This document shows positions 1 through 10,564 of a stretch of DNA of 64,000 bases, piece after piece (the stretch's first letter is position 1; every line of letters begins with the position of its first letter). A program made the position numbers and the translations under genes. Source of the stretch: Clostridia bacterium (lineage in GTDB: Bacteria; Bacillota; Clostridia; Lachnospirales; Cellulosilyticaceae); the NCBI GenBank assembly GCA_029239755.1, contig JARBUI010000017.1, forward strand, positions 1-64,000, given 5' to 3'. The notes beneath the pieces are model-generated. The model was not told the origin of the DNA. It saw only the letters and a program-made list of their open reading frames with translations, and made no database searches.

Positions 1-97
1 GGACACACCCGTTCCCATACCGAACACGCAGGTTAAGACCTAGTCGGCCGATGGTACTTGCTTGGAGACGAGCCGGGAGAGTAGGTGGCTGCCAAAT
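1..97 (+). rRNA. rrf: 5S ribosomal RNA, 3' portion (truncated by window start)
   Basis: 5S-like sequence ggacacacccgttcccataccgaacacg...gccgggagagtaggtggctgcc. Confidence 0.9.
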
Positions 98-103
98 TAA
101 TAT

Positions 104-187
104 GCCCGAGTGGCGGAACTGGCAGACGCACAGGACTTAAAATCCTGCGAGCTAACCCTCGTACCGGTTCGATTCCGGTTTCGGGCA
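104..187 (+). tRNA. tRNA-Leu, anticodon UAA
   Basis: Acceptor stem GCCCGAG/TTCGGGC, anticodon loop cttaaaa, long class II variable arm, T-loop ggttcgattcc. Confidence 0.95.
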
Positions 188-188
188 T

Positions 189-224
189 AAAAGACTACAA
201 ACTATAACAGTTTGTAGTCTTTTT
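189..224 (+). terminator. Rho-independent terminator after tRNA-Leu
   Basis: aaagactacaaact-ataac-agtttgtagtcttttt hairpin plus T-run. Confidence 0.85.
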
Positions 225-329
225 GTCGTGTAGATTTATGTTTCAAGATAACTCTTCGGTATATTGCACTAACTATTATGCAATTAAATAGGAATAGTTT
301 TAAAATTACATAAATGTCTTATAGTGCTA

Positions 330-378
330 TTGACTAATAAGTCAAAGGATAATATAATGATACCTGACTAATAAGTCA
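330..378 (+). promoter_or_regulatory. Promoter TTGACT-17-TATAAT with two TGACTAATAAGTCA operator copies
   Basis: -35 at 330-335, -10 at 353-358; 14-bp near-palindromes at 331-344 and 365-378. Confidence 0.8.
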
Positions 379-433
379 GAGTGGTAAATTTAGGGAGTGA
401 ATTTAAAAATAATGATTAAAGGTGATTAAATAT

Positions 434-1075
434 ATGACTAGTAAGTTTTTAAATCTAGACGATAAAAAACAAAAGCTCATACTTGATGCGGCAATAAAGG
501 AATTCGGCAATGAGGGCTATGAGAAGGCTTCAACCGACACAATTGCTAATAGTGCAGGAATATCAAAAGGAAGTTTATTTAATTATTTTACTAATAAATT
601 AAATCTTTATTTATATGTGCTTGAACATGTTATTGTAGCTATTAATAATGAGGTGCTTGAAGAAATTAGTAAAATAGACGATCAGGATTTTTATGATAGG
701 TTGAAGAAAATATCTCTTATTAAACATAAAAGTTTTATGAAATATCCATTAGAAAATAGGATTATTCAAAGTTTTTTTATTTCTCCGCCTAAGAGTACTG
801 ATGAATCACTTGATAAATTTAAAAAATATTATGAACCAGATCCTCAGATTATAAAAGATTATTTAATAAAATATTTAGATGAAAGTAAATTAAGAGATGG
901 CATTACTAAGGAAGATGCACTTTTTATCACATATACTTTGTTTGAAGGATTAATAAAAAGGCAGACTGAACTTAATAGTATTACATCTGGTAATAAGCCT
1001 TTGGGGGCAGATGAAGCCATAGTTGATTTTGATAAATATATTGAAGTATTAAAATATGGAGTTTATAAAGAATAA
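434..1075 (+). CDS. TetR/AcrR family transcriptional regulator
   Basis: N-terminal HTH (AIKEFGNEGYEKASTDTIANSAGISKGSLFNYFTNK); ATG 434 preferred over GTG 422 because of the RBS-like aaaggtga. Confidence 0.9.
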   Translation: MTSKFLNLDDKKQKLILDAAIKEFGNEGYEKASTDTIANSAGISKGSLFNYFTNKLNLYLYVLEHVIVAINNEVLEEISKIDDQDFYDRLKKISLIKHKSFMKYPLENRIIQSFFISPPKSTDESLDKFKKYYEPDPQIIKDYLIKYLDESKLRDGITKEDALFITYTLFEGLIKRQTELNSITSGNKPLGADEAIVDFDKYIEVLKYGVYKE

Positions 1076-1298
1076 TACAATATATAAATTTTCTATTAAA
1101 TTTATATTTACAATAAATAAAATTTTTTTCTAACAAAACAAACAAATGATATATCAATAGAGGTAGTTTACGCTACTTATATTATGAAGGCAGAGATCGT
1201 ATCTTCCGCTAAAAATAGTTAAAATGAATAATGGTTTTAGGAAATGACGAGGGATGAAAAAAATAAATAAATGTTGATACAAAAATGAGGAGGGCATT

Positions 1299-2747
1299 AT
1301 GAAGAATAAAAAGATCTGGATAGGAATTATAGTTGTAATTATCATCGTAGCATTCATAGGAGTAGCACTTTCAAAAAGGCCAAAGACAGAAGATAAGATA
1401 GGGGGATTCAAAAATGGTCCTCGTGTAAAAGTAGAGTTAGTTAAAAAGGATGATATACAAACTAAAATTTCCTCAAGTGGGAAGTTAGAAGCAAAAGATA
1501 CTCAAACTATATATGGAGAAACTGCTAATAAAATAGTTACAATACATAAAAAAGTAGGAGATACGGTTAAAAAAGGGGATATACTCCTTACCTTAGATAA
1601 AGATACAGAAGAAAGAACACAAAAACAGTTAGAAGCTCTAGAAGTTCAGCTTAAGACAGCTGAAGATGCACTTAATCAGCTTATAACTGGGGGGTCAAGA
1701 CAAGAAATACTAAATGCACAAAGTGGGGTTGTTCAAGCTCAAAAAGCGAAGCAAGATGCAGCAGACTTATTGTCTACGCAAAAAACGAATCTTGACAACT
1801 TAAAAAGAGATTTAAAAAATCAGAAGCTAGAATACGAGGTACAATCACAATTGTTTAGTGAAGGACTCGCTTCTCAAAAAGAGATAGATGATGCTAAAAC
1901 TGCGCTTACTAATTTAGAACAAAAAGTAGAAAGCACGGAGACGGCTATTGAATCTGCTAATAAGTCTATAGAGGCTGCCAGTCTCCAGCAACAAACAGCA
2001 GAATATACACTAGGTGTTTTACTTAATCAAATACAAGATCCAAATAGAAAGCAAAGTATCGGCATGAAGCAATCAGAAGTTAAGAATCTACAGACACAAA
2101 TTTTTAATGCAAAGAATGATTTGAAAAAATCAGGAGTAGTTATTACAGCACCTATCGATGGCGTTATTATTGAGGCACCAAAACAAGAGGGAATGCCTAT
2201 TACACCAGGGGCTGCGCTTATAACAATTGTAGATCCAAGCAAACTTATTATAAATTGCGATGTTTCTCCTTACTATGCAGCAGATTTAAAAGTAGGGCTG
2301 GATTCCAAAATTAAGTACACAGGCTCAAAAACTATAGAAGTAAATGGCAAAATAACCAAGGTATCTCCAGTTGCCATCGTAGAACAAGCAGCTTCTGATA
2401 AAACAGGAAGTAATGCAAGCATTCCAGTTGAAATAGAAGTTTCAGAACCAGGCAATATTATTAAACCAGGTTTTTCAGTAGATGTTAAAATCATTACTGA
2501 AACAAGATCAGGAGTATGTATTATTCCTTTATTAGCGACAATCGAGGATGATGATAATGATACATATGTCTATGTAGTAAAAGAAGACGGATCGCTTGAA
2601 AAAAGAGCAGTCATTCAAGGTCTTAATAATGGGTTATACGTAGAAGTTGAAAACCTAAAAGAAAATGAAATGGTAGTAGCTAATCCAACAGAATTTTTAA
2701 AAGAAGGTATGAAGGTTTCATACGAAAAACCAGGTGATGTAAAGTGA
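1299..2747 (+). CDS. Efflux RND/MacA-type periplasmic adaptor (HlyD family) subunit
   Basis: N-terminal TM anchor, biotinyl-lipoyl-like and coiled-coil regions, VITAPIDGVI motif; next to MacB-like genes. Confidence 0.9.
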   Translation: MKNKKIWIGIIVVIIIVAFIGVALSKRPKTEDKIGGFKNGPRVKVELVKKDDIQTKISSSGKLEAKDTQTIYGETANKIVTIHKKVGDTVKKGDILLTLDKDTEERTQKQLEALEVQLKTAEDALNQLITGGSRQEILNAQSGVVQAQKAKQDAADLLSTQKTNLDNLKRDLKNQKLEYEVQSQLFSEGLASQKEIDDAKTALTNLEQKVESTETAIESANKSIEAASLQQQTAEYTLGVLLNQIQDPNRKQSIGMKQSEVKNLQTQIFNAKNDLKKSGVVITAPIDGVIIEAPKQEGMPITPGAALITIVDPSKLIINCDVSPYYAADLKVGLDSKIKYTGSKTIEVNGKITKVSPVAIVEQAASDKTGSNASIPVEIEVSEPGNIIKPGFSVDVKIITETRSGVCIIPLLATIEDDDNDTYVYVVKEDGSLEKRAVIQGLNNGLYVEVENLKENEMVVANPTEFLKEGMKVSYEKPGDVK

Positions 2748-3436
2748 TAGATATACAAAATGTGAATAAAATATATCGCAATGGGAAGCTTGAACTACAG
2801 GCATTATTTAATATTAACTTTAAGGTAGAACAGGAAGAATTTGTTTCTATTATGGGGGCTTCAGGATCAGGTAAGACAACATTTTTACATATACTAGGGT
2901 GTCTTGATCATGCAACGAGTGGGACCTATATCCTTGATGGCGTTAACGTATCAGAAATAAAAGATAAAGAATACGCAAAAATAAGAAATCAAAAGATAGG
3001 CTTTGTGTTTCAAGCATTTAATCTTTTGCCAAAACTTACAATAGTTGAAAATGTTGAGCTGCCCATGATGTATGGGGGAGTTAAGCCCAAAGAAAGAAGA
3101 GAAAGAGCGTTAGATGCACTTATCAGAGTTGGTCTTGGGAACAGAATTAAACATACTCCTAATGAAATTTCGGGGGGACAAAAACAAAGAGTTGCTATTG
3201 CAAGAGCTTTGGTGAATAATCCTTCTATTATTCTTGCTGATGAACCTACAGGGAACTTAGACAGCAAATCAAGTGTAGAAATAATGAATATTTTTCAAGG
3301 GCTTAATAATGAAGGGGTTACTATTGTTATGGTAACCCATGAGCCTGATATAGCAGAATACACAAAAAGGAAAGTAGTTTTTAGAGATGGGATCATTATA
3401 GAGGATACACCTATCATGAATAGGCGAGGTGTATAA
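2744..3436 (+). CDS. ABC transporter ATP-binding protein (MacB/LolD type)
   Basis: Walker [25 protein letters not shown] signature, [12 protein letters not shown]. Confidence 0.95.
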   Translation: MIDIQNVNKIYRNGKLELQALFNINFKVEQEEFVSIMGASGSGKTTFLHILGCLDHATSGTYILDGVNVSEIKDKEYAKIRNQKIGFVFQAFNLLPKLTIVENVELPMMYGGVKPKERRERALDALIRVGLGNRIKHTPNEISGGQKQRVAIARALVNNPSIILADEPTGNLDSKSSVEIMNIFQGLNNEGVTIVMVTHEPDIAEYTKRKVVFRDGIIIEDTPIMNRRGV

Positions 3437-3438
3437 AT

Positions 3439-4659
3439 ATGAATTTAGGAGAAAGTATAAAGCTCGGTTTTAAACAATTACTTAGCAATAAGGGACGAAC
3501 ATTTCTTACGATGCTTGGGATGTTTATTGGTGTAGGTGCCGTTATTATGATTTTATCATTAGGGGCAGGGTTTAAAGAGTATACAAAGACTTTTTACAGT
3601 GATATAGGTCTTGGTGCTTTTCAAGTAAATTGTAAGGATCAGTCCTCACACTTACTCTTAACAGCAGACGATTTTGAAGTGATTAAGGCTATGCCGGAGA
3701 TCCAGACGGTTATGGGGAGTTTATATGAAAAGGGAAGTGTTTACAATAAAAAGGGTGAGACAAAAGATATTTCTTTATTTGCCTCTGAAGCAGAATATTT
3801 CACTTCTGTAGAAAAATTAGAACTGCTAGCAGGAAGAGTTTATACAGAGAAAGACAGCCAGACGGCAGCTAAGGTAGCAGTGATACCTGATATCTATGCA
3901 AAACTTATTTTAAGGCAAACAAATTACAAGAGTGCTATTGGAGATAGCATTGAAGTTACTGTAGGTGACAAAACCGAAGCATTCGAAATTATCGGTGTGT
4001 ACAATAGTAAAATGCCAAAAAATGCATCGCAAAAGTTTCTAGAACGTGCTCTCTCTCAGGCGCCTTTATACATACCTATTACCACATTAGATATTATTAC
4101 AACCTCAGAAGGTAAGGTTTCAAGCGCGTATGGAGGGATAAAAGATGGATTTGACCCTAAGGAAATAACCAATCAAGTAAGGCTGCTTTTAAATAGGAGA
4201 CATTCACAAAAAGATAATTATAATGTAACAAGTGCAGCAGATCTTATAGAGACAGCTAATAAGATGATGAATATGATTACTTTATTCATAAGTGCTGTGG
4301 CAGGTATATCACTTGTTGTAGGCGGCGTAGGAATTATGAATATTATGCTTGTAACTGTTAAGGAGAGGACTCGTGAGATAGGGATCAGAAAAGCTCTTGG
4401 GGCCACAAATAAAGTTATTCTAAGGCAGTTTCTTATTGAAGCACTTATCCTAACCATTATTGCAGGAACAATTGGAATGTTGATTGGCTACATTGGATCG
4501 ATAGTCGTTGGAGGGATGTATAATATAGAGGCTAAGCTGACATTTGGTATGATACTTTTCTCAGTTGGTACATCAACAGCTATAGGATTATTGTTTGGTG
4601 TTTACCCAGCGTACCAAGCAGCAAGACTTGAACCAGTAGAATCGTTAAGGGACGAATAA
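3439..4659 (+). CDS. ABC transporter permease (MacB/FtsX type)
   Basis: GGVGIMNIMLVTVKERTREIGIRKALGA motif; MacB periplasmic core-like N-terminus. Confidence 0.92.
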   Translation: MNLGESIKLGFKQLLSNKGRTFLTMLGMFIGVGAVIMILSLGAGFKEYTKTFYSDIGLGAFQVNCKDQSSHLLLTADDFEVIKAMPEIQTVMGSLYEKGSVYNKKGETKDISLFASEAEYFTSVEKLELLAGRVYTEKDSQTAAKVAVIPDIYAKLILRQTNYKSAIGDSIEVTVGDKTEAFEIIGVYNSKMPKNASQKFLERALSQAPLYIPITTLDIITTSEGKVSSAYGGIKDGFDPKEITNQVRLLLNRRHSQKDNYNVTSAADLIETANKMMNMITLFISAVAGISLVVGGVGIMNIMLVTVKERTREIGIRKALGATNKVILRQFLIEALILTIIAGTIGMLIGYIGSIVVGGMYNIEAKLTFGMILFSVGTSTAIGLLFGVYPAYQAARLEPVESLRDE

Positions 4660-4674
4660 AGGAGAGGATATGGC

Positions 4675-5877
4675 ATGAATGAGACAATTAAAAGTGCACT
4701 TAGTCAGCTTAAAAGTAATAAACTAAGAACTTTCCTTACAATGTTAGGCATGTTTATAGGCATAGGTGCTGTTATTATTATATTAAGTGTTGGTGAAGGG
4801 GTTAAGGGCTATTTTGATGATGAATTTTCTCAGCTTGGAAAAGGCACTATAGAAATTAAAACAACAGAATCCACCCGTGAGAGCATGATAACGGTAGAAG
4901 ATTTAGAAGTTCTTAAAGAAATTCCTGAAGTAAAGACAGCTATGAATTTTCATGATGGTTATTATGCTAGTGCCAGGGATTATAAAAAAAATATTAAAGA
5001 TGCAATGCTTTTTGGAATGACCCATAATGTAAACGAAATTAGGTCTTTTAAAATTTTGGCAGGAAGAATGATTTCAGAAGCTGATGTAGGGCTTCAAAAT
5101 AATGTCGTTGTTGTAGATGAAAACTTTTCTCGAATTATGTATAATAGAAGCAATCCTAACTATGCTATAGGGAAAACGTTCGATGTTAATATAAGCGGAG
5201 AGCCACAATCGTTTGAGGTTATAGGAATTGTTAAAAGTACAGTGCCTTCTTTTGTGCCTGTAGATATGATTCCCCTCATTCTTTACTTGCCTTTTTCAAC
5301 AGTAGATAGGATAGCGGCTTATGGTGATGGAAGAAGCTATACGAGTTATGTAGTAATTAAAGATGAGTATAATGCTAATGATTATACTTATCCTATCGAG
5401 CGCATACTTGAGAAAAGACATGGGAAAAAGGACATTTATAATGTTTCAACTTTAACATCACAAGTGGATCAAATCAATAATATTATTAATACACTCAATA
5501 TATTTGTAAGCCTTGTAGCAGCGGTATCCTTGCTTGTAGGAGGGATAGGGATCATGAATATCATGCTCGTAACGGTAAGGGAGAGAACAAGAGAAATAGG
5601 TATAAGAAAAGCATTGGGAGCGACAGATAAACAAATACTGAGTCAATTTTTAATAGAAGCACTCATTCTTACAGTCATAGGCGGCATAATTGGAATGATT
5701 ATCGGTTATTTAGGTGGCATATTAATAGGCAGCCTTATTACAGTAACAGCAAGAATGACATTAGGGATGGTTATTTTTTCAGTAGGTACATCAAGTATTA
5801 TAGGACTTGTATTTGGTGTTTATCCAGCCTATAAAGCAGCTAAATTAGACCCTATAGAAGCGTTAAGATATGAATAA
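4675..5877 (+). CDS. ABC transporter permease (MacB/FtsX type), paralogue of the preceding gene
   Basis: GGIGIMNIMLVTVRERTREIGIRKALGATDKQ; closely similar to 3439..4659. Confidence 0.92.
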   Translation: MNETIKSALSQLKSNKLRTFLTMLGMFIGIGAVIIILSVGEGVKGYFDDEFSQLGKGTIEIKTTESTRESMITVEDLEVLKEIPEVKTAMNFHDGYYASARDYKKNIKDAMLFGMTHNVNEIRSFKILAGRMISEADVGLQNNVVVVDENFSRIMYNRSNPNYAIGKTFDVNISGEPQSFEVIGIVKSTVPSFVPVDMIPLILYLPFSTVDRIAAYGDGRSYTSYVVIKDEYNANDYTYPIERILEKRHGKKDIYNVSTLTSQVDQINNIINTLNIFVSLVAAVSLLVGGIGIMNIMLVTVRERTREIGIRKALGATDKQILSQFLIEALILTVIGGIIGMIIGYLGGILIGSLITVTARMTLGMVIFSVGTSSIIGLVFGVYPAYKAAKLDPIEALRYE

Positions 5878-5889
5878 AGGAGTGATAAC

Positions 5890-6942
5890 ATGAAAGTAAA
5901 AGCTTATTTAATTAAGGTCGTTGCTGCGGTAGTAAGTGTAATCTCATTATCAGCTATGCCTGTATATGCAGCAGATCAAAAACCTGTTCTTAAGATAGAA
6001 GACGCAATAAAGGCTGCCATTACTTATAGTACTCAAATTTCTATTAATAGTAACCAATATGATGCATTAAAAGAGCAAATAAAGCTTAATGATTCTGCTA
6101 CTTATCATGAATATCAAAGTATTTATTTGCAAAAAGCACAGAATGAACAACAAAAACAGATGATAGAAGATCAGATAGCAAATGATATTACCAATAAGTA
6201 TAATACAATTATCATATTGCAAAAGGAAATACAATTGATTAATAAAAATATAGAAATTAGTACAAAAGAACTTAAACAAATGGAGATTAAAAATAAAAAG
6301 GGCCTAGTTAATCCTATAAGTTATCAAAGTAAAGAGATCGATGTTATAAATCTTAAGTCGAGCAAAACATCTAAAGAAGAAGAACTCAAAAATGCTCAGG
6401 CATACTTTAAGATTATTACGGGAAAAGATATAACGCAGTACAGCTTAGATGAAAATATTAAATATGAATCTTTTAGAATAAAAGGTTTAGTAGAAGGATA
6501 TGCTAGCAGTAAGGTTGACACTTATCTTAAATATGATAAAGAGCTTGCCAAACTAAAAGAAGATAATCTTCTTACTGATGGAGATGCTCCTATATTCTTG
6601 GCTACCTATCTTACGAAGAAAAGTGCTGCAGAGGCTGAAACACTCACTTTAGAAGACAAGCAGAAAAATTTAAAACAATCATTAATAACGAACTATTCGT
6701 CCCTTATTAGTTTAGAAGAAAAAATAAATAGTTTACAATTGCAATTTGATATTTTAGATAAGAAGACTAAGTCAGCAGCCCTTCGATATAAAGCAGGGAT
6801 GATAAATGTAATAGAATATGATAAACAAGTAGTGATTAAGCAGGAACTAGAGCTAGAAAAGTTAAGGTCAATTAATACTTATAATAGTTTAAAAGAAAGC
6901 ATTCAAAAACCGTGGGTGAGTAATTTATCAAGCATGAATTGA
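5890..6942 (+). CDS. Secreted TolC-like (outer membrane efflux protein family) coiled-coil protein
   Basis: Signal peptide MKVKAYLIKVVAAVVSVISLSAMPVYAA; heptad-rich helices, YKAGMINVIEYDKQ TolC-type motif; last gene of efflux operon. Confidence 0.6.
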   Translation: MKVKAYLIKVVAAVVSVISLSAMPVYAADQKPVLKIEDAIKAAITYSTQISINSNQYDALKEQIKLNDSATYHEYQSIYLQKAQNEQQKQMIEDQIANDITNKYNTIIILQKEIQLINKNIEISTKELKQMEIKNKKGLVNPISYQSKEIDVINLKSSKTSKEEELKNAQAYFKIITGKDITQYSLDENIKYESFRIKGLVEGYASSKVDTYLKYDKELAKLKEDNLLTDGDAPIFLATYLTKKSAAEAETLTLEDKQKNLKQSLITNYSSLISLEEKINSLQLQFDILDKKTKSAALRYKAGMINVIEYDKQVVIKQELELEKLRSINTYNSLKESIQKPWVSNLSSMN

Positions 6943-6963
6943 AGTGAGGAAGGGTAGACAAAT

Positions 6964-7002
6964 AAAAAGAAGGCTTATAAGTTTATAGGACCTTCTTTTT
7001 TA
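6964..7002 (+). terminator. Rho-independent terminator of efflux operon
   Basis: aaaaagaagg...ccttctttttt hairpin. Confidence 0.75.
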
Positions 7003-7222
7003 TTTGGCGAAATATTTCATGGTGTATACCTAAATCTTTATATATACATAAATACCTCATTGTTAGAATAGATAGAAGTTATATACTTAGCCTTAATATG
7101 TTAAATAAGTAATAGGCTTAAACATTATGGTAGTATCGATGCATAATAGATATATATGGTTAACATGTAGAAGAAAGACTAAACTAATTACTTTATTAAA
7201 TTAAATTTTCTGTATAATCTTA

Positions 7223-7251
7223 TTGACGATTAGCCTATTAGTAGGTATAAT
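7223..7251 (+). promoter_or_regulatory. Promoter of XRE-potABCD operon (TTGACG-17-TATAAT)
   Basis: -35 7223-7228, -10 7246-7251. Confidence 0.7.
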
Positions 7252-7328
7252 TTTTAAGGTAAAGTTTAATAATAGTAAACAAAAAGTTTATATAATATAG
7301 AAATAATATAAAAAGGGAGTTAGAGTGT

Positions 7329-7868
7329 ATGGATATTGGTGCCAAAATTAATCAATTAAGAAAGAAAAATGGGCTGACTCAAGAAGAACTTGCTGATAGA
7401 TGTGAACTTTCAAAAGGATTTATTTCACAAGTAGAAAGAGGACTCACATCCCCATCTATTGCGACGTTAATTGATATATTAGAATGCTTAGGGACTAACT
7501 TAAAGGACTTTTTTAATGAGTCGAGTCAAGAGAAAATTGTTTTTACAAAGCAAGACGTATTTGAAAAAGAAGACAGAGAAGACGGAAATATGATTACTTG
7601 GTTAATTCCCAATGCTCAAAAAAATGATATGGAACCTATCCTTATCAATATAGAGCCAGGCGGAAAGTCTACTATAGATGCCCCTCATGAGGGAGAAGAA
7701 TTTGGCTATGTCATTGCAGGGAATATTTATGTGCATTTAGGGAACAAAAAGTTTAAGGCCAAAAAAGGTGATAGTTTTTACTTTAGGCCTACTAGTGATC
7801 ATTACTTGCAAAATCCAGGGAAAACAAAAGCAACAGTGCTTTGGGTTGCAACGCCACCAAGTTTTTAA
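7329..7868 (+). CDS. XRE family regulator with C-terminal cupin domain
   Basis: HTH (LTQEELADRCELSKGFISQVERG) plus cupin (GGKSTIDAPHEGEEFGYVIAG); adjacent to pot genes. Confidence 0.92.
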   Translation: MDIGAKINQLRKKNGLTQEELADRCELSKGFISQVERGLTSPSIATLIDILECLGTNLKDFFNESSQEKIVFTKQDVFEKEDREDGNMITWLIPNAQKNDMEPILINIEPGGKSTIDAPHEGEEFGYVIAGNIYVHLGNKKFKAKKGDSFYFRPTSDHYLQNPGKTKATVLWVATPPSF

Positions 7869-7885
7869 AGGAGACATGATAGTAT

Positions 7886-8941
7886 ATGGAAAACAAAGAC
7901 ATACAGAAGAATTATATTATTGATTTAAAAAATATTAGTAAAACATTTGATGATACAGAAGTATTAAAAGATATCAGCATGTATATCAAGCGTAATGAAT
8001 TTCTAACCTTACTAGGGCCCAGCGGATGTGGTAAAACTACTCTGCTTCGTATTGTAGGTGGGTTTGAAGAGCCGAGCAGGGGAGAGGTATACTTTGAGGG
8101 AGAAAATATTATCAATCTCCCGCCTTATAAGAGAAGAATTAATACAGTATTTCAAAAGTATGCATTGTTCCCACATATGAATGTTGAAGATAATATAGCA
8201 TTTGGTTTACATATAAAAAAAATAGATAAGAAATTAATTAAAAAGAAAGTAAGTGAAATGTTAGAACTTGTTAACCTGAAAGGTTTTGAAAAAAGGTCAG
8301 TAGATTCATTAAGTGGTGGACAACAGCAAAGAATAGCTATTGCCAGAGCACTGATAAATGAGCCGGAAGTACTTCTGCTTGATGAGCCTCTTGGAGCACT
8401 TGACTTGAAGCTCAGAAAAGGCATGCAGCTTGAGCTTAAAAAAATTCAACAAAAAGTAGGGATTACTTTTATCTATGTGACCCACGACCAAGAGGAGGCA
8501 CTAACTATGTCAGATACCATTGCTGTAATGAATGAAGGAAGAGTACAGCAAATAGGATCGCCGGTTGATATTTACAATGAACCGAAAAATGCCTTTGTAG
8601 CTAATTTTATTGGGGAGAGTAATATTTTAGAGGGCAAAATGATAAGAGACTGCTTAGTGGTATTTCATAATACCCATTTTGAATGTGTTGATGGTGGCTT
8701 TGATGAGCAGGAATCTATTGATGTTGTAGTAAGACCCGAGGATATACAAATAGTTTCCCAAGAAGAAGGTATGCTAAAAGGCACAGTGGAATCTGTTACT
8801 TTTAAGGGGGTACATTATGAAATGCTTGTTAACACGGGAGAATTTCTATGGACTATTCATTCTACTGCCATGTCATACATAGGGCAAGTGGTAGGTTTAA
8901 TTATTACGCCTGCAGATATTCATATTATGAAAAGGAGATAA
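7886..8941 (+). CDS. potA: Spermidine/putrescine ABC transporter ATP-binding protein
   Basis: [31 protein letters not shown]-like C-terminus. Confidence 0.93.
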   Translation: MENKDIQKNYIIDLKNISKTFDDTEVLKDISMYIKRNEFLTLLGPSGCGKTTLLRIVGGFEEPSRGEVYFEGENIINLPPYKRRINTVFQKYALFPHMNVEDNIAFGLHIKKIDKKLIKKKVSEMLELVNLKGFEKRSVDSLSGGQQQRIAIARALINEPEVLLLDEPLGALDLKLRKGMQLELKKIQQKVGITFIYVTHDQEEALTMSDTIAVMNEGRVQQIGSPVDIYNEPKNAFVANFIGESNILEGKMIRDCLVVFHNTHFECVDGGFDEQESIDVVVRPEDIQIVSQEEGMLKGTVESVTFKGVHYEMLVNTGEFLWTIHSTAMSYIGQVVGLIITPADIHIMKRR

Positions 8942-8945
8942 CTGT

Positions 8946-9758
8946 ATGCATAGAAAGTCTCTCGCCTATCCTTATTTAATATGGGCAGCTATTTTTATCG
9001 TTGTTCCGCTGCTGTTGATTGTCTACTTCAGTTTTTTTAAAGACGGATCTTTTACAATCCAAAACTATCAAAAATTTTTAGAAGATTATTATATAAAAGC
9101 ACTTATAAGGTCTATTGAACTCGCATTTATAAGTACAGTTATATGTCTTGTAATGGCCTATCCTTTAGCTATGATATTAAGTGATAAACATATGACGAAT
9201 AAACAGATTATTTTACTGCTTGTAGTTCTTCCAATGTGGATGAATTCTTTGCTTAGGACTTATGCATGGGGCAGTTTACTTGAAAATAATGGGGTTATTA
9301 ATAGTATGCTTAAGGCGGTTCAATTAGCTCCTATTACTTTTTTATATGGTAATGGCGCAGTAATCTTTGGAATGGTCTATAATTTCTTTCCGTTTATGGT
9401 TCTTCCAATATACAATGTCCTTTGCAAAATAGATCCAAGTTTAATAGAAGCGTCCTATGATTTAGGTGCTGATAAAGTAACTACATTTCGTAAGGTTATT
9501 TTGCCACTAAGTATGCCAGGTGTTGTAACAGGAATTGTAATGGTATTTATGCCAGCGCTTACTACATTCCTCATCACCAGATTATTAGGAGGAGGGAAAA
9601 TTAATCTTATTGGAAATATCATTGAAGAACAGTTTACACGGACAAATAACTTTGGTTTTGGCTCTGCAGTATCAATGATTCTGATGATTATTGTCCTTAT
9701 CACTTTGGCATTTATGTCTAAAAAAGATTCACTAGATAAAGGAGGGGGGCTATTTTGA
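8946..9758 (+). CDS. potB: Spermidine/putrescine ABC transporter permease
   Basis: BPD permease motif ASYDLGADKVTTFRKVILPLSMPGV; order in pot operon. Confidence 0.92.
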   Translation: MHRKSLAYPYLIWAAIFIVVPLLLIVYFSFFKDGSFTIQNYQKFLEDYYIKALIRSIELAFISTVICLVMAYPLAMILSDKHMTNKQIILLLVVLPMWMNSLLRTYAWGSLLENNGVINSMLKAVQLAPITFLYGNGAVIFGMVYNFFPFMVLPIYNVLCKIDPSLIEASYDLGADKVTTFRKVILPLSMPGVVTGIVMVFMPALTTFLITRLLGGGKINLIGNIIEEQFTRTNNFGFGSAVSMILMIIVLITLAFMSKKDSLDKGGGLF

Positions 9759-10537
9759 TTAGTTTTATAAAAAAGTCATATGTGGTCATCATCTTAATTA
9801 TTATGTATGCTCCTATTGCACTGCTTATGTTATTTTCATTTAATAACTCAAAACTTCCAATATGGAAGGGATTTACTTTAAGCTGGTATGCTAAAATGTT
9901 TAATGATGCAAGTATTCAGCAAGCCTTTATGTACACGATTATTATTGCTATTATTTCTTCATTTGCTGCTACTGTTATCGGAACCTTTGCAGCCATGGGA
10001 ATTAACCGCATGGTTTCATGGCAAAAAAACATAGCCATGAATATTACATATATTCCACTCTTAAGTCCGGATATTATAATAGGTATTTCTCTCATGATGC
10101 TTTTTTCAGTTATTAAGTTACCCTTTGGATTACCTACACTGATTGTTTCGCATATTACTTTTAGTACACCATATGTTATTCTCTCAGTTATGCCAAAACT
10201 TAAGCAGATGGATTACAATCTTTATGAAGCAGCACTTGATTTAGGAGCAACCCCTTGGTATGCCTTTAAAAAGGTCATTTTCCCAGAAATCATGCCGGGA
10301 GTTATAGCGGGAGCTTTTATTGCATTTACTTTATCAATAGATGATTTTGTGGTTAGCTTTTTTAATAAGGGAGCTGGAGTAGATACATTATCTATTAAAA
10401 TTTATTCAATGGCACGTAAAGGAGTCAATCCAACGATTAATGCTATTTCAACCATTATGTTTTCTACCATCATTATCATACTTTTAGTGATGAATATTAA
10501 AGTTAATAAGAAGTTAAGTAAATCGCAGACAAAATAA
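9755..10537 (+). CDS. potC: Spermidine/putrescine ABC transporter permease
   Basis: EAALDLGATPWYAFKKVIFPEIMPGV; order in pot operon. Confidence 0.92.
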   Translation: MISFIKKSYVVIILIIMYAPIALLMLFSFNNSKLPIWKGFTLSWYAKMFNDASIQQAFMYTIIIAIISSFAATVIGTFAAMGINRMVSWQKNIAMNITYIPLLSPDIIIGISLMMLFSVIKLPFGLPTLIVSHITFSTPYVILSVMPKLKQMDYNLYEAALDLGATPWYAFKKVIFPEIMPGVIAGAFIAFTLSIDDFVVSFFNKGAGVDTLSIKIYSMARKGVNPTINAISTIMFSTIIIILLVMNIKVNKKLSKSQTK

Positions 10538-10564
10538 TTTGATTATTAAGAGAGGGGTAAACAA

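Noticed and set aside
1154-1411. Antisense ORF overlapping adaptor gene start
   Set aside because: Low-quality composition, no RBS, overlaps a well supported CDS
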